Origin: Bacteroidales bacterium
Lineage (GTDB): Bacteria > Bacteroidota > Bacteroidia > Bacteroidales > WCHB1-69
Direction of reading: 5' to 3'
Length of the DNA stretch: 14,572 nucleotides
Assembly (NCBI GenBank): GCA_017618435.1
Contig: JAFZUH010000031.1
Coordinates: forward strand, 1-14,572
Both the position numbers and the translations under genes were made by a program. Numbering within the stretch: position 1 is the stretch's first letter; every line of letters starts with the position of its first letter. This document shows, in pieces, positions 1 through 7,023 of the stretch. Below the pieces are notes generated by a model. The model saw only the letters and a list, made by a program, of their open reading frames with translations. It was not told where the DNA came from and searched no databases.

Positions 1-726
1 ACCTTTAGCATAACGAATCCCTGAAGAAGTACTCCGTGTATTAAACAAATAAATCCATTCTTCACTTGTCATGGTACGCCATGTGCCGGGAGCATCAGTT
101 GTTTGTGTTTGGGTATTATAAATGGCATTATAAACACCCCAATCATCAAGTGTACCTGCTATATTATTGCTACCATTACCGTAATCGGTCTCTGTTGTAC
201 TAATCAGATAGGGCATCTTACCATCAAAACCGCTTGTTCCCCAACCGAACAAATCTATCCAACCGGAATACGAAGAAGAAATATTGTTATTATTCGTACC
301 AATGGTTTCCCATTGATTGGGAGCAAAACGCCACGTACCTTCAGCCGCACCTCCAACTGATACCGTATGGGTAGTAGCAGTTGCACCTCCATTGGTAGCA
401 CTCCACTGCAAATTACCGGGGGCAAATACAACTTTTGTATGTTTAGAAACGGAAAAACTTAATGCACTAAATGTCGCAATATATGTGGCATTGTTCTTTA
501 CCTTAACAGAACGTGGATTTTCTGTATTTTCATCATTCCACTTTTCAAACTTGAAACCACTTGCAGGCGTTGCCGTCAATTGAACGGTTTCTCCTTTGGC
601 GTATGTACCACCGCCAGTTACTCTACCCCATTTTTCATTATTGGATTGTACCGTAATGGTAAACTCTTTTTTACAAGCCGTAAACAACAATGTTGCGGTA
701 GCAACTAAAAATAATAATTTTTTCAT
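1..726 (-). CDS. Lipoprotein with InlB-like repeat and paralogous C-terminal domain (3' part off window)
   Basis: The open frame starts at ATG 724-726 and runs leftward through base 1 without a stop, so 242 N-terminal residues are visible and the C-terminus is missing. Residues 1-18 form a lipoprotein signal (hydrophobic stretch, then LLFTAC with Cys18 as the lipidation site). Residues ~22-87 resemble a divergent InlB B-repeat (pattern GGGTYAKGETV...TATPASGFKFEKW). From residue ~90 there is the Gly/Trp/Asn-rich domain (GNLQWSA, WRFAPNQW, SSYSGWIDLFGWGTSGF, WRTMTSEEW) found in many Bacteroidetes surface lipoproteins and reminiscent of the Fibrobacter succinogenes major paralogous domain. It is a clear paralogue of the gene 48 bp upstream (775-1908) and is probably co-transcribed with it. 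The role is unknown; an envelope or surface location is inferred. The residues after Cys18 (KKE) are not a clear surface-export signal. Confidence 0.85.
   Translation of the reverse strand, partial: MKKLLFLVATATLLFTACKKEFTITVQSNNEKWGRVTGGGTYAKGETVQLTATPASGFKFEKWNDENTENPRSVKVKNNATYIATFSALSFSVSKHTKVVFAPGNLQWSATNGGATATTHTVSVGGAAEGTWRFAPNQWETIGTNNNNISSSYSGWIDLFGWGTSGFDGKMPYLISTTETDYGNGSNNIAGTLDDWGVYNAIYNTQTQTTDAPGTWRTMTSEEWIYLFNTRSTSSGIRYAKG
254..282. repeat. 29-bp identical segment shared by the two lipoprotein genes (copy 1)
   Basis: Bases 254-282 match 1370-1398 exactly. Both encode the same part of the domain (the SSSYSGWID region), and flanking stretches are nearly identical too. This is the best-conserved visible stretch of a tandem gene duplication rather than an independent repeat element. 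Direct repeats of this kind could recombine and delete or fuse the two genes. Confidence 0.8.
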
Positions 727-774
727 TTTTTTGTTATTTTAAACTTTCTGTTAAACCTGTTATTTGTTTTTACT

Positions 775-1908
775 TTATTCCACATCTCTCACAAGACGTA
801 CCGACCGTCCAAGACAAAGACTACCTTCGTATATGGTTTGTCTATATGAAGCAAAATCGAAATAAGCACGCATTGTTGTCCAATAGTTACCCATACTATT
901 TGTTCCGCCGACAGAAACACTTTGCATAACATTACCATAGCGGACACTGGCAGCAGGCAAGAACACACAACCCACATTTTCCATATTTGTCCAATCGGCA
1001 GTCCCTATCGTATTGGAGGTATAATCATCTATTGTTTGATTCGTATTTTTTAACTCATAGACTGATTGATCCCAATCATCCGGAACAATAATCATGCCGG
1101 TAATTCCATGTACGGTAGCAAGAGCAAAACGTATGTTTGAAGAGGTTTGACGCCTATCCATTATATACGCCCACTCATTGCTTGTCAAGGCACGCCAAGT
1201 ACCGGGTGCATCAGTTGTTTGTGTTTTGGAATTATAAATGGCATTATAAATACCCCAATCATAATTGGTACCTGCTATATTACCTCTTGTAGGTCCATAA
1301 GCCTCGTCTGATGTACTTGTCATATATGGCTGTTTACCGCTATAACCGCTTGTACCCCAACCGAACAAGTCTATCCAACCGGAATACGAAGAAGAAATGT
1401 TGTTATTCTTTGCACCTATAGTATCCCATTGATTTGGAGCAAAACGCCATGTGCCTGCAGCGGTGCCGCCACCTGCTACGGCATGGGTTGTGGCTGTACT
1501 ACCGCCATTTTTTGCACTCCATTGCAAATTACCGGGAGAAAACATCACTTTGGTCGTATCAGAAACAGAAAATAAAGATGTGTATATCGGATCAGGGTCA
1601 TCACCGCCACCACCGGGAACAATACCGCCTCCACCCGATGTTGCTTCAAAAACCGCTGTATAAGTTGCTGCTTTCTTTACAACTATGGTACGCGGATTGT
1701 CCGTATTGCCATCGTCCCATTTCACAAATTTATAGATACTCATTGCTGGTGTTGCCTTTATTTTTATTTCTTCTCCTTTAAGATAGGTACCTCCGCCGGA
1801 AACCTTACCCCAAGATTCATTATTGGATTTTACCGTAATGACAACCTCTTTTTTGCAAGCCGTAAAAACAACCAGACCTGCCACCAAAAACATGATTATT
1901 CGTTTCAT
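775..1908 (-). CDS. Lipoprotein with InlB-like repeat, Gly-rich linker and paralogous C-terminal domain
   Basis: This 377-residue protein starts at ATG 1906-1908, about 35 bases below a good Bacteroidetes -7 box, and ends at TAA 775-777. Residues 1-18 are a lipoprotein signal (VVFTAC, Cys18). Residues ~22-88 are a divergent InlB B-repeat-like beta domain. Residues 91-108 are a low-complexity Gly/Asp/Pro linker (SGGGGIVPGGGGDDPDP). Residues ~112-377 are the paralogous domain: GNLQW at 126-130, WRFAPNQW at 154-161, GWIDLFGWGTSGY at 177-189, a PDDWD motif near 276-280, and a closing RSVRLVRDVE. The downstream paralogue at 1-726 has the same order but lacks the linker. The domain types suggest a cell-surface adhesive or binding lipoprotein, but no activity can be assigned. 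Confidence 0.88.
   Translation of the reverse strand: MKRIIMFLVAGLVVFTACKKEVVITVKSNNESWGKVSGGGTYLKGEEIKIKATPAMSIYKFVKWDDGNTDNPRTIVVKKAATYTAVFEATSGGGGIVPGGGGDDPDPIYTSLFSVSDTTKVMFSPGNLQWSAKNGGSTATTHAVAGGGTAAGTWRFAPNQWDTIGAKNNNISSSYSGWIDLFGWGTSGYSGKQPYMTSTSDEAYGPTRGNIAGTNYDWGIYNAIYNSKTQTTDAPGTWRALTSNEWAYIMDRRQTSSNIRFALATVHGITGMIIVPDDWDQSVYELKNTNQTIDDYTSNTIGTADWTNMENVGCVFLPAASVRYGNVMQSVSVGGTNSMGNYWTTMRAYFDFASYRQTIYEGSLCLGRSVRLVRDVE
1370..1398. repeat. 29-bp identical segment shared by the two lipoprotein genes (copy 2)
   Basis: This is the partner of 254-282, in the same orientation about 1.1 kb away. Both lie in coding sequence for the conserved SSSYSGWID region of the paralogous lipoproteins. 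Confidence 0.8.
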
Positions 1909-1942
1909 TTGGATATAAATTTAAATTTTATTATTTATTCTG

Positions 1943-1950
1943 CAAAGATA
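1943..1950 (-). promoter_or_regulatory. Bacteroidetes -7 promoter box for the lipoprotein pair
   Basis: Read on the minus strand, these bases are TATCTTTG, a perfect match to the Bacteroidetes primary-sigma -7 element TAnnTTTG. The box lies 35 bases upstream of the lipoprotein start at 1908, which leaves an AT-rich leader of roughly 25-30 bases. No convincing -33 TTTG/TTG box is seen at the expected distance upstream. Start-site mapping has not been done, so this is a motif-based call. Confidence 0.5.
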
Positions 1951-2064
1951 ACATTTTTTTATAGGATTTCCGTTTCTTTTTTATTTGAATACCCCAAATT
2001 CACTTCATGGCATTATAACAATATTTTATTGTTTACGCCGTTTTATGCTAAAAACACATTAAAT

Positions 2065-4113
2065 ATGGACAATCAATATAAGGATATTTCAACAAATATA
2101 TTATTACAGCAATGGGAATTGCCTCCTTTTGATAAAATAAATGATGAGGTTTATTTTTCGGCTTTTGAACAGACAATAGCACAAACAAAAAAGAATATTC
2201 AGACAATTATAGACAATACTGCTCCTGCCGATTTTGAAAATACCATAATGGCATTGGACAGGTCAGATTGGCAATTGGAAGATATTTGCAACTTGTTTTT
2301 CAATCTTTTGGAAGCCAACGCCAATGAAACCCTGCAAAATGAAGCGGAAAAAATTGTCCCCATGCTCGTTGCCCACGAAGATTGGGTTGCCCACAATGCC
2401 CAATTGTTCACCAGAGTGAAAACGGTTTATGACAATCAATCCCAACAAGCCTACGAAGAAGATGAACTGACCTTATTGACAAAAACTTACGATAGTTTTG
2501 TCCGCAACGGGGCTTTGTTGTCAGACAAAGAAAAAGAAGAATTTTCCGCTATCAATCAAGAACTTTCAAAATTATCTTTGCAATATAAAAACAACCTGCT
2601 GAAAGTTACTGCCGATTATCATTTGTATTTTTCTGACAAAGAAAAAGATTTGTTGGAAGGTATTCCTGCTACAAATTTGCAGACGGCAGCCGAAAAAGCC
2701 CAAGCAAAAGGCTACAAAAACGGGTGGATTTTCGATTTGTCCATGCCAAGTTACAATGCTTTTATGAAATATGCCACCTGCCGTTCCAAACGGCAAGAAT
2801 TGTATTTGGCATACAATAGTCGGGCTTTGGAAGGCAAATACTCCAACCGTAAAATAGTAAGCGATATGGCCAACAACAGATTAAAAATAGCCCGTTTGTT
2901 GGGGTTTGACAGTTATGCTGACTATATTTTGTGCAAACGTATGGCCAAAGACAAAAGCACCGTCAAAGATTTTTTGCAGCAATTGCTCTATGCCTTTAAA
3001 CCTATCGCACAAAAAGAACTGCAAGAAATGCAACAATATGCCCGAGAAAAAGACCATATTGATTTGCAGGCATGGGATTGGGCTTACTATGCCAATTGCC
3101 GGCAAAAAGAAAAATACAACTACGATGAACAACTCGTCAAACCGTTCTTTGCTTTGGAATATGTTCAAAAAGGCGTTTTTGAACTAGCCAACCGACTGTA
3201 CGGGTTAAGTTTCAAAGAAAGAAACGATGTAAGCGTTTACCACAAAGACGTAAAAGTTTTTGAAGTTATAGACAAAGACAAATCCAAATTGGCTATGTTG
3301 TATATGGATTTCTTTCCGAGAAATTCCAAGCAAAACGGAGCATGGATGACCGAATTCAGACCACAACGGGTAGATGAAAACGGCAAAAGAATTATTCCGT
3401 TGATCTCGCTTGTATTCAACTTTTCACCAGCCACCGAAGACACGCCATCGTTGCTTACTTTCAATGAGGTTAGTACTTTCTTGCATGAATTTGGACACGC
3501 CCTGCATGGTATGATGTCCAATGTGAGATTTACCTCCCTATCGGGTACCTCTGTAGAAAGAGATTTTGTGGAATTGCCCTCCCAAATTATGGAAAATTGG
3601 GCAGAAGAAAAGGATTTTCTTAAACTTTTTGCCTATCATTATCAAACAGGTGCATTGATAGACGATGATATTGTTCAAAAAATCAAATCGTTGAACAACT
3701 ATTTAGTGGGTTATCTCACATTAAGGCAACTCAATTTCGGCTATTTGGATATGGCCTTTCATTCCATAGAGGAAGCAATAAAAACAGATGCAGTGGATTT
3801 TGAACAACAAGCAACCATTGCAACCCAATTATTGCCCCGTGTCGAAGGTACCGCCATTTGTACTTCTTTTTCGCACATATTCGGAGGAGGCTATGCTGCA
3901 GGATATTACGGATACAAATGGGCAGAAGTGTTAGACGCAGATGCTTTTGAAGAATTTTATTCTCATGGCATTTTCTCAACAGAAGTTGCAGAACGTTTCA
4001 GAAAAACCATTCTTTCACAAGGCGGCAATGTCGAAGCCATGAAAAGATACATTCGTTTTAAAGGGAAAAAGCCTGAAATCAATGCTTTATTGAAAAGATG
4101 CGGTATTTTATAA
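2065..4113 (+). CDS. dcp: M3 family peptidyl-dipeptidase (Dcp-like oligopeptidase)
   Basis: This zinc metallopeptidase removes C-terminal dipeptides or cleaves short oligopeptides in the cytoplasm. With the start at ATG 2065 it has 682 residues, close to the usual ~680 of Dcp, and no signal peptide. The frame is open further upstream to an ATG at 1909, but that extension covers the divergent promoter region and has no family counterpart. The zinc site is HEFGH at 474-478 (His474 and His478 as ligands, Glu475 catalytic), with Glu503 in FVELPSQIMENW as the probable third ligand. The C-terminal substrate-binding motif SHIFGGGYAAGYYGYKW lies near 603-619. The N-terminal ~450 residues are helical, as in the family. 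It is divergent to the lipoproteins and followed by a weak hairpin, then glnA. The Dcp versus oligopeptidase A assignment rests on length and motif similarity. Confidence 0.9.
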   Translation: MDNQYKDISTNILLQQWELPPFDKINDEVYFSAFEQTIAQTKKNIQTIIDNTAPADFENTIMALDRSDWQLEDICNLFFNLLEANANETLQNEAEKIVPMLVAHEDWVAHNAQLFTRVKTVYDNQSQQAYEEDELTLLTKTYDSFVRNGALLSDKEKEEFSAINQELSKLSLQYKNNLLKVTADYHLYFSDKEKDLLEGIPATNLQTAAEKAQAKGYKNGWIFDLSMPSYNAFMKYATCRSKRQELYLAYNSRALEGKYSNRKIVSDMANNRLKIARLLGFDSYADYILCKRMAKDKSTVKDFLQQLLYAFKPIAQKELQEMQQYAREKDHIDLQAWDWAYYANCRQKEKYNYDEQLVKPFFALEYVQKGVFELANRLYGLSFKERNDVSVYHKDVKVFEVIDKDKSKLAMLYMDFFPRNSKQNGAWMTEFRPQRVDENGKRIIPLISLVFNFSPATEDTPSLLTFNEVSTFLHEFGHALHGMMSNVRFTSLSGTSVERDFVELPSQIMENWAEEKDFLKLFAYHYQTGALIDDDIVQKIKSLNNYLVGYLTLRQLNFGYLDMAFHSIEEAIKTDAVDFEQQATIATQLLPRVEGTAICTSFSHIFGGGYAAGYYGYKWAEVLDADAFEEFYSHGIFSTEVAERFRKTILSQGGNVEAMKRYIRFKGKKPEINALLKRCGIL

Positions 4114-4140
4114 AAAGAATTTCGCCAAAATTCGGTTTTT
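4112..4140 (+). terminator. Weak hairpin with T-run after the M3 peptidase gene
   Basis: GAATTT (4117-4122) can pair with AAATTC (4128-4133) around a 5-base loop. An outer A5/T5 pairing (4112-4116 with 4136-4140) is interrupted by two unpaired G, and the structure ends in a T-run. The stem overlaps the stop codon and is AT-rich, so it is only a weak intrinsic terminator candidate. Confidence 0.3.
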
Positions 4141-4155
4141 CTAAAAAAAATAGCG

Positions 4156-4163
4156 TATATTTG
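4156..4163 (+). promoter_or_regulatory. Bacteroidetes -7 promoter box for glutamine synthetase
   Basis: The bases TATATTTG match the Bacteroidetes -7 consensus TAnnTTTG exactly and lie 32 bases upstream of the glnA ATG at 4196. The predicted leader is about 25 bases. A clear -33 TTTG element is not visible. It implies that glnA has its own promoter rather than depending on read-through from the peptidase gene. Confidence 0.55.
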
Positions 4164-4195
4164 CGTTTTAATTCAGAAATTAATACTTTTATTTT

Positions 4196-5704
4196 ATGGA
4201 TATAGAAAAAACAACAATTTGCGTGAACCCCTTGGTTCAATATTTAAAGAAATCCCCAAAGGATTTCACCAAAGCAGACATCATTGATTTCATTGCAGAC
4301 AATGACATTCAAATGGTTGATTTTCATTATGTCGGAGGAGACGGTCGTGTAAAAACACTGAATTTTGTCGTTTCAGATGAAGAATATCTGAACCAAATTC
4401 TCACCTTTGGTGAAAGAGTGGACGGTTCAAGTCTATTCTCGTTTATGCAAGCCGGTTCCAGCGACTTATATGTTATACCCCGCTTCAAAACGGCTTTTGT
4501 TGATCCCTTCGCACAAATACCCACTTTGTGTTTGTTTTGTGCATATTATAACAAAGACGGACAACCATTGGAAGAAGCCCCTGAATATGTGTTGAAAAAA
4601 GCAACCCAAGCGTTCAGAAAGGTTACCAATATGGAATTCCAAGCCATGGGCGAATTGGAATACTATGTTATCGGTCCCAAAGAAGACTCTTTCCCTGCAA
4701 CAGACCAAAGAGGTTATCATGAATCAGCACCTTTTGCCAAATTTGAAAATTTCAGAAAGGAATGCATGCACTTGATAGCCCAAACCGGTGGCATGATAAA
4801 ATACGGACACTCCGAAGTGGGCAATTTTACCCTTGAAGACAAAATATATGAACAAAACGAAATAGAATTTTTGGTAACAGATGCAGAAGATGCCGCCGAC
4901 CAACTTATCATTGCCAAATGGATAATTAGAAAATTGGCATACGAATATGGTTTGGATGTAACTTTTGCACCTAAAATCACTGTCGGAAAAGCCGGTAGCG
5001 GCATGCACATTCACACACGAATTGTGGACAAAAACGGGAAAAACGCCATGGTTACAGACGGCAAACTGAATGATGTTGCCCACAAAGCCATTGCAGGTTA
5101 CATTCAATGTGCTCCGTCTTTGACGGCATTCGGCAATATGAACCCGACCTCTTATTTCAGATTGGTACCACATCAAGAAGCCCCGACTACAGTATGCTGG
5201 GGCGACAGAAATCGTTCTGTTTTGGTACGTGTACCACTCGGTTGGACTTCCAAAGGCGATATGGTTGCCAATGAAAATCCATTGGAACAAGCCTCTCATT
5301 TAGATGGTTCACAAAAACAAACGGTAGAATTCCGTTGTCCTGACGGTTCGGCAAACGTCTACCTGCTCATTGCCGGTTTGACCGTTGCCGCCCGCATTGG
5401 TTTTGAAACCGCCAACGCTTTGGAAATTGCAAAAGACACCTACGTTGATGTCAATATCTTTGAAGAAAAATACAAAGATAAAGTTGCCAAACTCAACAGT
5501 TTGCCCACCTCTTGTTGGGAATCGGCTGACATGTTGGACAAACAAAGGGATTTGTATAAAAAACATGATGTTTTCTCCGATAGAATTATTGACGGAGTAA
5601 TCGCCCAGTTGAAAGCCTACGAAGACAAAAACCTTAGGGAAGAGTTGGCAAAACATCCGGAAAAGATGTTAGAAATAGTTTCCAAATATTATTATTGCGG
5701 ATAA
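4196..5704 (+). CDS. glnA: Glutamine synthetase, type I-like
   Basis: This enzyme makes glutamine from glutamate, ammonia and ATP in the cytoplasm. It has 502 residues, somewhat longer than the ~470 of enterobacterial GlnA but close to the ~500-residue form known in Bacteroides. The N-terminal beta-grasp region spans ~30-115 (VGGDGRVKTLNFVV; AGSSDLYVIPR). Catalytic-domain metal and substrate motifs are GELEYY at 152-157, NEIEF at 221-225, GSGMHIH at 267-273, the Arg-rich DRNRSVLVRVP at 337-347, and EFRCPDGSANVYL at 378-390, all matching GS family positions. Tyr416 lies roughly where enterobacterial GlnA is adenylylated, but the NLYDLPPEE context is absent, so regulation by adenylylation cannot be claimed. 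A good -7 box precedes it and a strong hairpin follows, suggesting a mainly monocistronic transcript. Confidence 0.95.
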   Translation: MDIEKTTICVNPLVQYLKKSPKDFTKADIIDFIADNDIQMVDFHYVGGDGRVKTLNFVVSDEEYLNQILTFGERVDGSSLFSFMQAGSSDLYVIPRFKTAFVDPFAQIPTLCLFCAYYNKDGQPLEEAPEYVLKKATQAFRKVTNMEFQAMGELEYYVIGPKEDSFPATDQRGYHESAPFAKFENFRKECMHLIAQTGGMIKYGHSEVGNFTLEDKIYEQNEIEFLVTDAEDAADQLIIAKWIIRKLAYEYGLDVTFAPKITVGKAGSGMHIHTRIVDKNGKNAMVTDGKLNDVAHKAIAGYIQCAPSLTAFGNMNPTSYFRLVPHQEAPTTVCWGDRNRSVLVRVPLGWTSKGDMVANENPLEQASHLDGSQKQTVEFRCPDGSANVYLLIAGLTVAARIGFETANALEIAKDTYVDVNIFEEKYKDKVAKLNSLPTSCWESADMLDKQRDLYKKHDVFSDRIIDGVIAQLKAYEDKNLREELAKHPEKMLEIVSKYYYCG

Positions 5705-5717
5705 TTTTACAACTATC

Positions 5718-5747
5718 AGCAAACCTTGCCTTACGGCAAGGTTTGCT
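5718..5747 (+). terminator. Strong hairpin after glnA (13-bp perfect stem)
   Basis: Bases 5718-5730 pair perfectly with 5735-5747 around the 4-base loop TTAC, and T-rich bases lie in and after the 3' arm. It sits 13 bases after the glnA stop and 11 bases before the exporter ATG. An intrinsic terminator for glnA is the simplest reading, possibly with partial read-through into lysE. Its position so close to the next start also allows an attenuator role. The T-tract is broken by GC, so termination strength is uncertain. Confidence 0.6.
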
Positions 5748-5758
5748 TTGCTAAAAAA

Positions 5759-6388
5759 ATGCTGGCATCATTATTTGAAGGAATGTTATTCGGATTGCCT
5801 TTTGTCCTTGTTATAGGACCGGCATTGTTCGCTATTCTGCAAACAAGCATGAACAAAGGCTTTTATTCCGGTATGCAGTTGGCAATAGGTATTTCCATTA
5901 GCGACTGGCTGCTTATGTTGCTTTGCTATTACGGTTTGGCACAACACATGCAAAATCCGAAATTTCAAATGACACTTGGCTTTATCGGCAGCATTTTTCT
6001 ATTAGGTTACGGATTGTATATTTTTATCAAAAAAACTCCTACCATTACCAAAAAACAAGAAATAAAACTAAACATAAAATGGGGCAGTGTGTTTTCAGAG
6101 ATAAGCAAAGGCTTTTTTCTGAATATTATGAACCCGTTTTTGTGGGTTTTGTGGCTGACCATTATCACCACAGGCACAGCCAACAAAAGCCGTATAGAAT
6201 CACTGCTTTTTATCTTGGGCATCGCCGCTATTCTGTTCGCCTCCGATGTGCTCAAATCGTTTTTTGCCAACAAGATTGTCAAAATGCTATCTCCCAAAAT
6301 TATTGCAAAAGTAAATAAAATGATGGGAATAGTCCTTATAATTTGTTCTGTAGTGCTTTTTGTTAGAACAATAATAACTATTTGTTAA
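5759..6388 (+). CDS. LysE/RhtB family amino-acid exporter
   Basis: This 209-residue integral inner-membrane protein has about six hydrophobic helices (roughly 8-28, 40-62, 70-91, 115-142, 146-168, 185-206), the usual LysE/RhtB size and topology. Family hallmarks are the Gly-Pro in the first helix (VIGPALFAILQTSMNKGF, residues 18-35) and the Asn-Pro motif NIMNPFLWVLW (122-132). Members export amino acids or related small molecules by proton antiport; the substrate here cannot be read from sequence. I chose ATG 5759. An in-frame TTG at 5726 would add 11 residues, but it lies inside the strong hairpin and encodes no family-like sequence. It is 20 bases upstream of the rhomboid gene and probably co-transcribed with it. 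Confidence 0.85.
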   Translation: MLASLFEGMLFGLPFVLVIGPALFAILQTSMNKGFYSGMQLAIGISISDWLLMLLCYYGLAQHMQNPKFQMTLGFIGSIFLLGYGLYIFIKKTPTITKKQEIKLNIKWGSVFSEISKGFFLNIMNPFLWVLWLTIITTGTANKSRIESLLFILGIAAILFASDVLKSFFANKIVKMLSPKIIAKVNKMMGIVLIICSVVLFVRTIITIC

Positions 6389-6408
6389 AAAACTATTTAT
6401 AAAAAACT

Positions 6409-7023
6409 ATGATTACTATTTTTATTATTATCATTACAAGTGCGGTTTCCCTATTCGCTATGCGGAACCGAAATCTGTTTTACAAACTATGTCTTTATCC
6501 CAAACTTATTATTCAAGACAAACAATGGTACAGAACATTCTCCTATGGGCTGATACATGCTGATTTTATGCACTTGTTGGTGAATATGCTTGTATTGTAC
6601 TTTTTTGGCACACAAGTGGAAAAAGCCTATCATTACGTGTGGGGAAACGTTGGAAGCGGGCTGTTTTTGCTTTTGTATGTTTCCTCTTTATTTATTTCCA
6701 CCCTTGCAGACGTTCTCAAGCAAGCCAACAACGATGACTATGTGGCCGTAGGAGCATCTGGAGCCACCTCTGCAGTATTGTTTGCCGGCATATTGCTGTT
6801 CCCTTTGCAAAAAATATATATTATGTTTATCCCGATAGGCATTCCTGCCGTTGTATTTGGAGTTTTGTATCTCATCTATTCGGTTTATATGGACAAATAC
6901 GGAAAAGACAACATCGGACACAATACCCATTTCTGGGGTGCCGTTTACGGTTTTGTGTTCGCTATTGTATTCAAGTGGAAACTATTGCTGGCTTTTTTTG
7001 TTCAGATTCTGCAAAAATTCTAA
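6409..7023 (+). CDS. Rhomboid family intramembrane serine protease
   Basis: This 204-residue polytopic membrane protein has complete rhomboid motifs. These are His50, His55 and Asn59 in HADFMHLLVN (oxyanion-side HxxxxHxxxN motif), the nucleophile Ser117 in GASG (115-118), and the catalytic His174 in HNTHFWGAVYG (171-181). Rhomboids cleave transmembrane segments of other membrane proteins within the lipid bilayer. It is a compact form with a short N-terminus and no extra cytosolic domain. It follows the LysE exporter by 20 bases with no terminator between, so the two probably share a transcript. Its TAA stop overlaps the stop of the convergent LTA-synthase-like gene. The substrate is unknown. 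Confidence 0.92.
   Translation: MITIFIIIITSAVSLFAMRNRNLFYKLCLYPKLIIQDKQWYRTFSYGLIHADFMHLLVNMLVLYFFGTQVEKAYHYVWGNVGSGLFLLLYVSSLFISTLADVLKQANNDDYVAVGASGATSAVLFAGILLFPLQKIYIMFIPIGIPAVVFGVLYLIYSVYMDKYGKDNIGHNTHFWGAVYGFVFAIVFKWKLLLAFFVQILQKF

Noticed and set aside
103..583. Plus-strand open frames within the partial lipoprotein gene
   Set aside because: They are antisense to a continuous minus-strand frame that has a lipobox and clear homology to its neighbour.
1978..1987. Possible -7 box TTTATTTG for the M3 peptidase on the plus strand
   Set aside because: It has one mismatch in the conserved TA position, would give a ~70-base leader, and lies in a T-rich tract where such matches arise by chance.
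1909..2064. In-frame N-terminal extension of 52 codons on the M3 peptidase
   Set aside because: The extension lies over the divergent promoter region and begins one base from the lipoprotein start. It has no family-like sequence, and the start at 2065 gives the usual ~680-residue length.
4724..5299. 191-codon open frame antisense to glutamine synthetase
   Set aside because: Its composition (many Phe, Cys, Val and His) is that of a mirror of the glnA frame. It shows no domain and no start context of its own.
5726..5758. TTG start adding 11 residues to the LysE exporter
   Set aside because: The TTG and its first codons lie inside the strong hairpin after glnA. The ATG at 5759 gives the expected N-terminus for the family.
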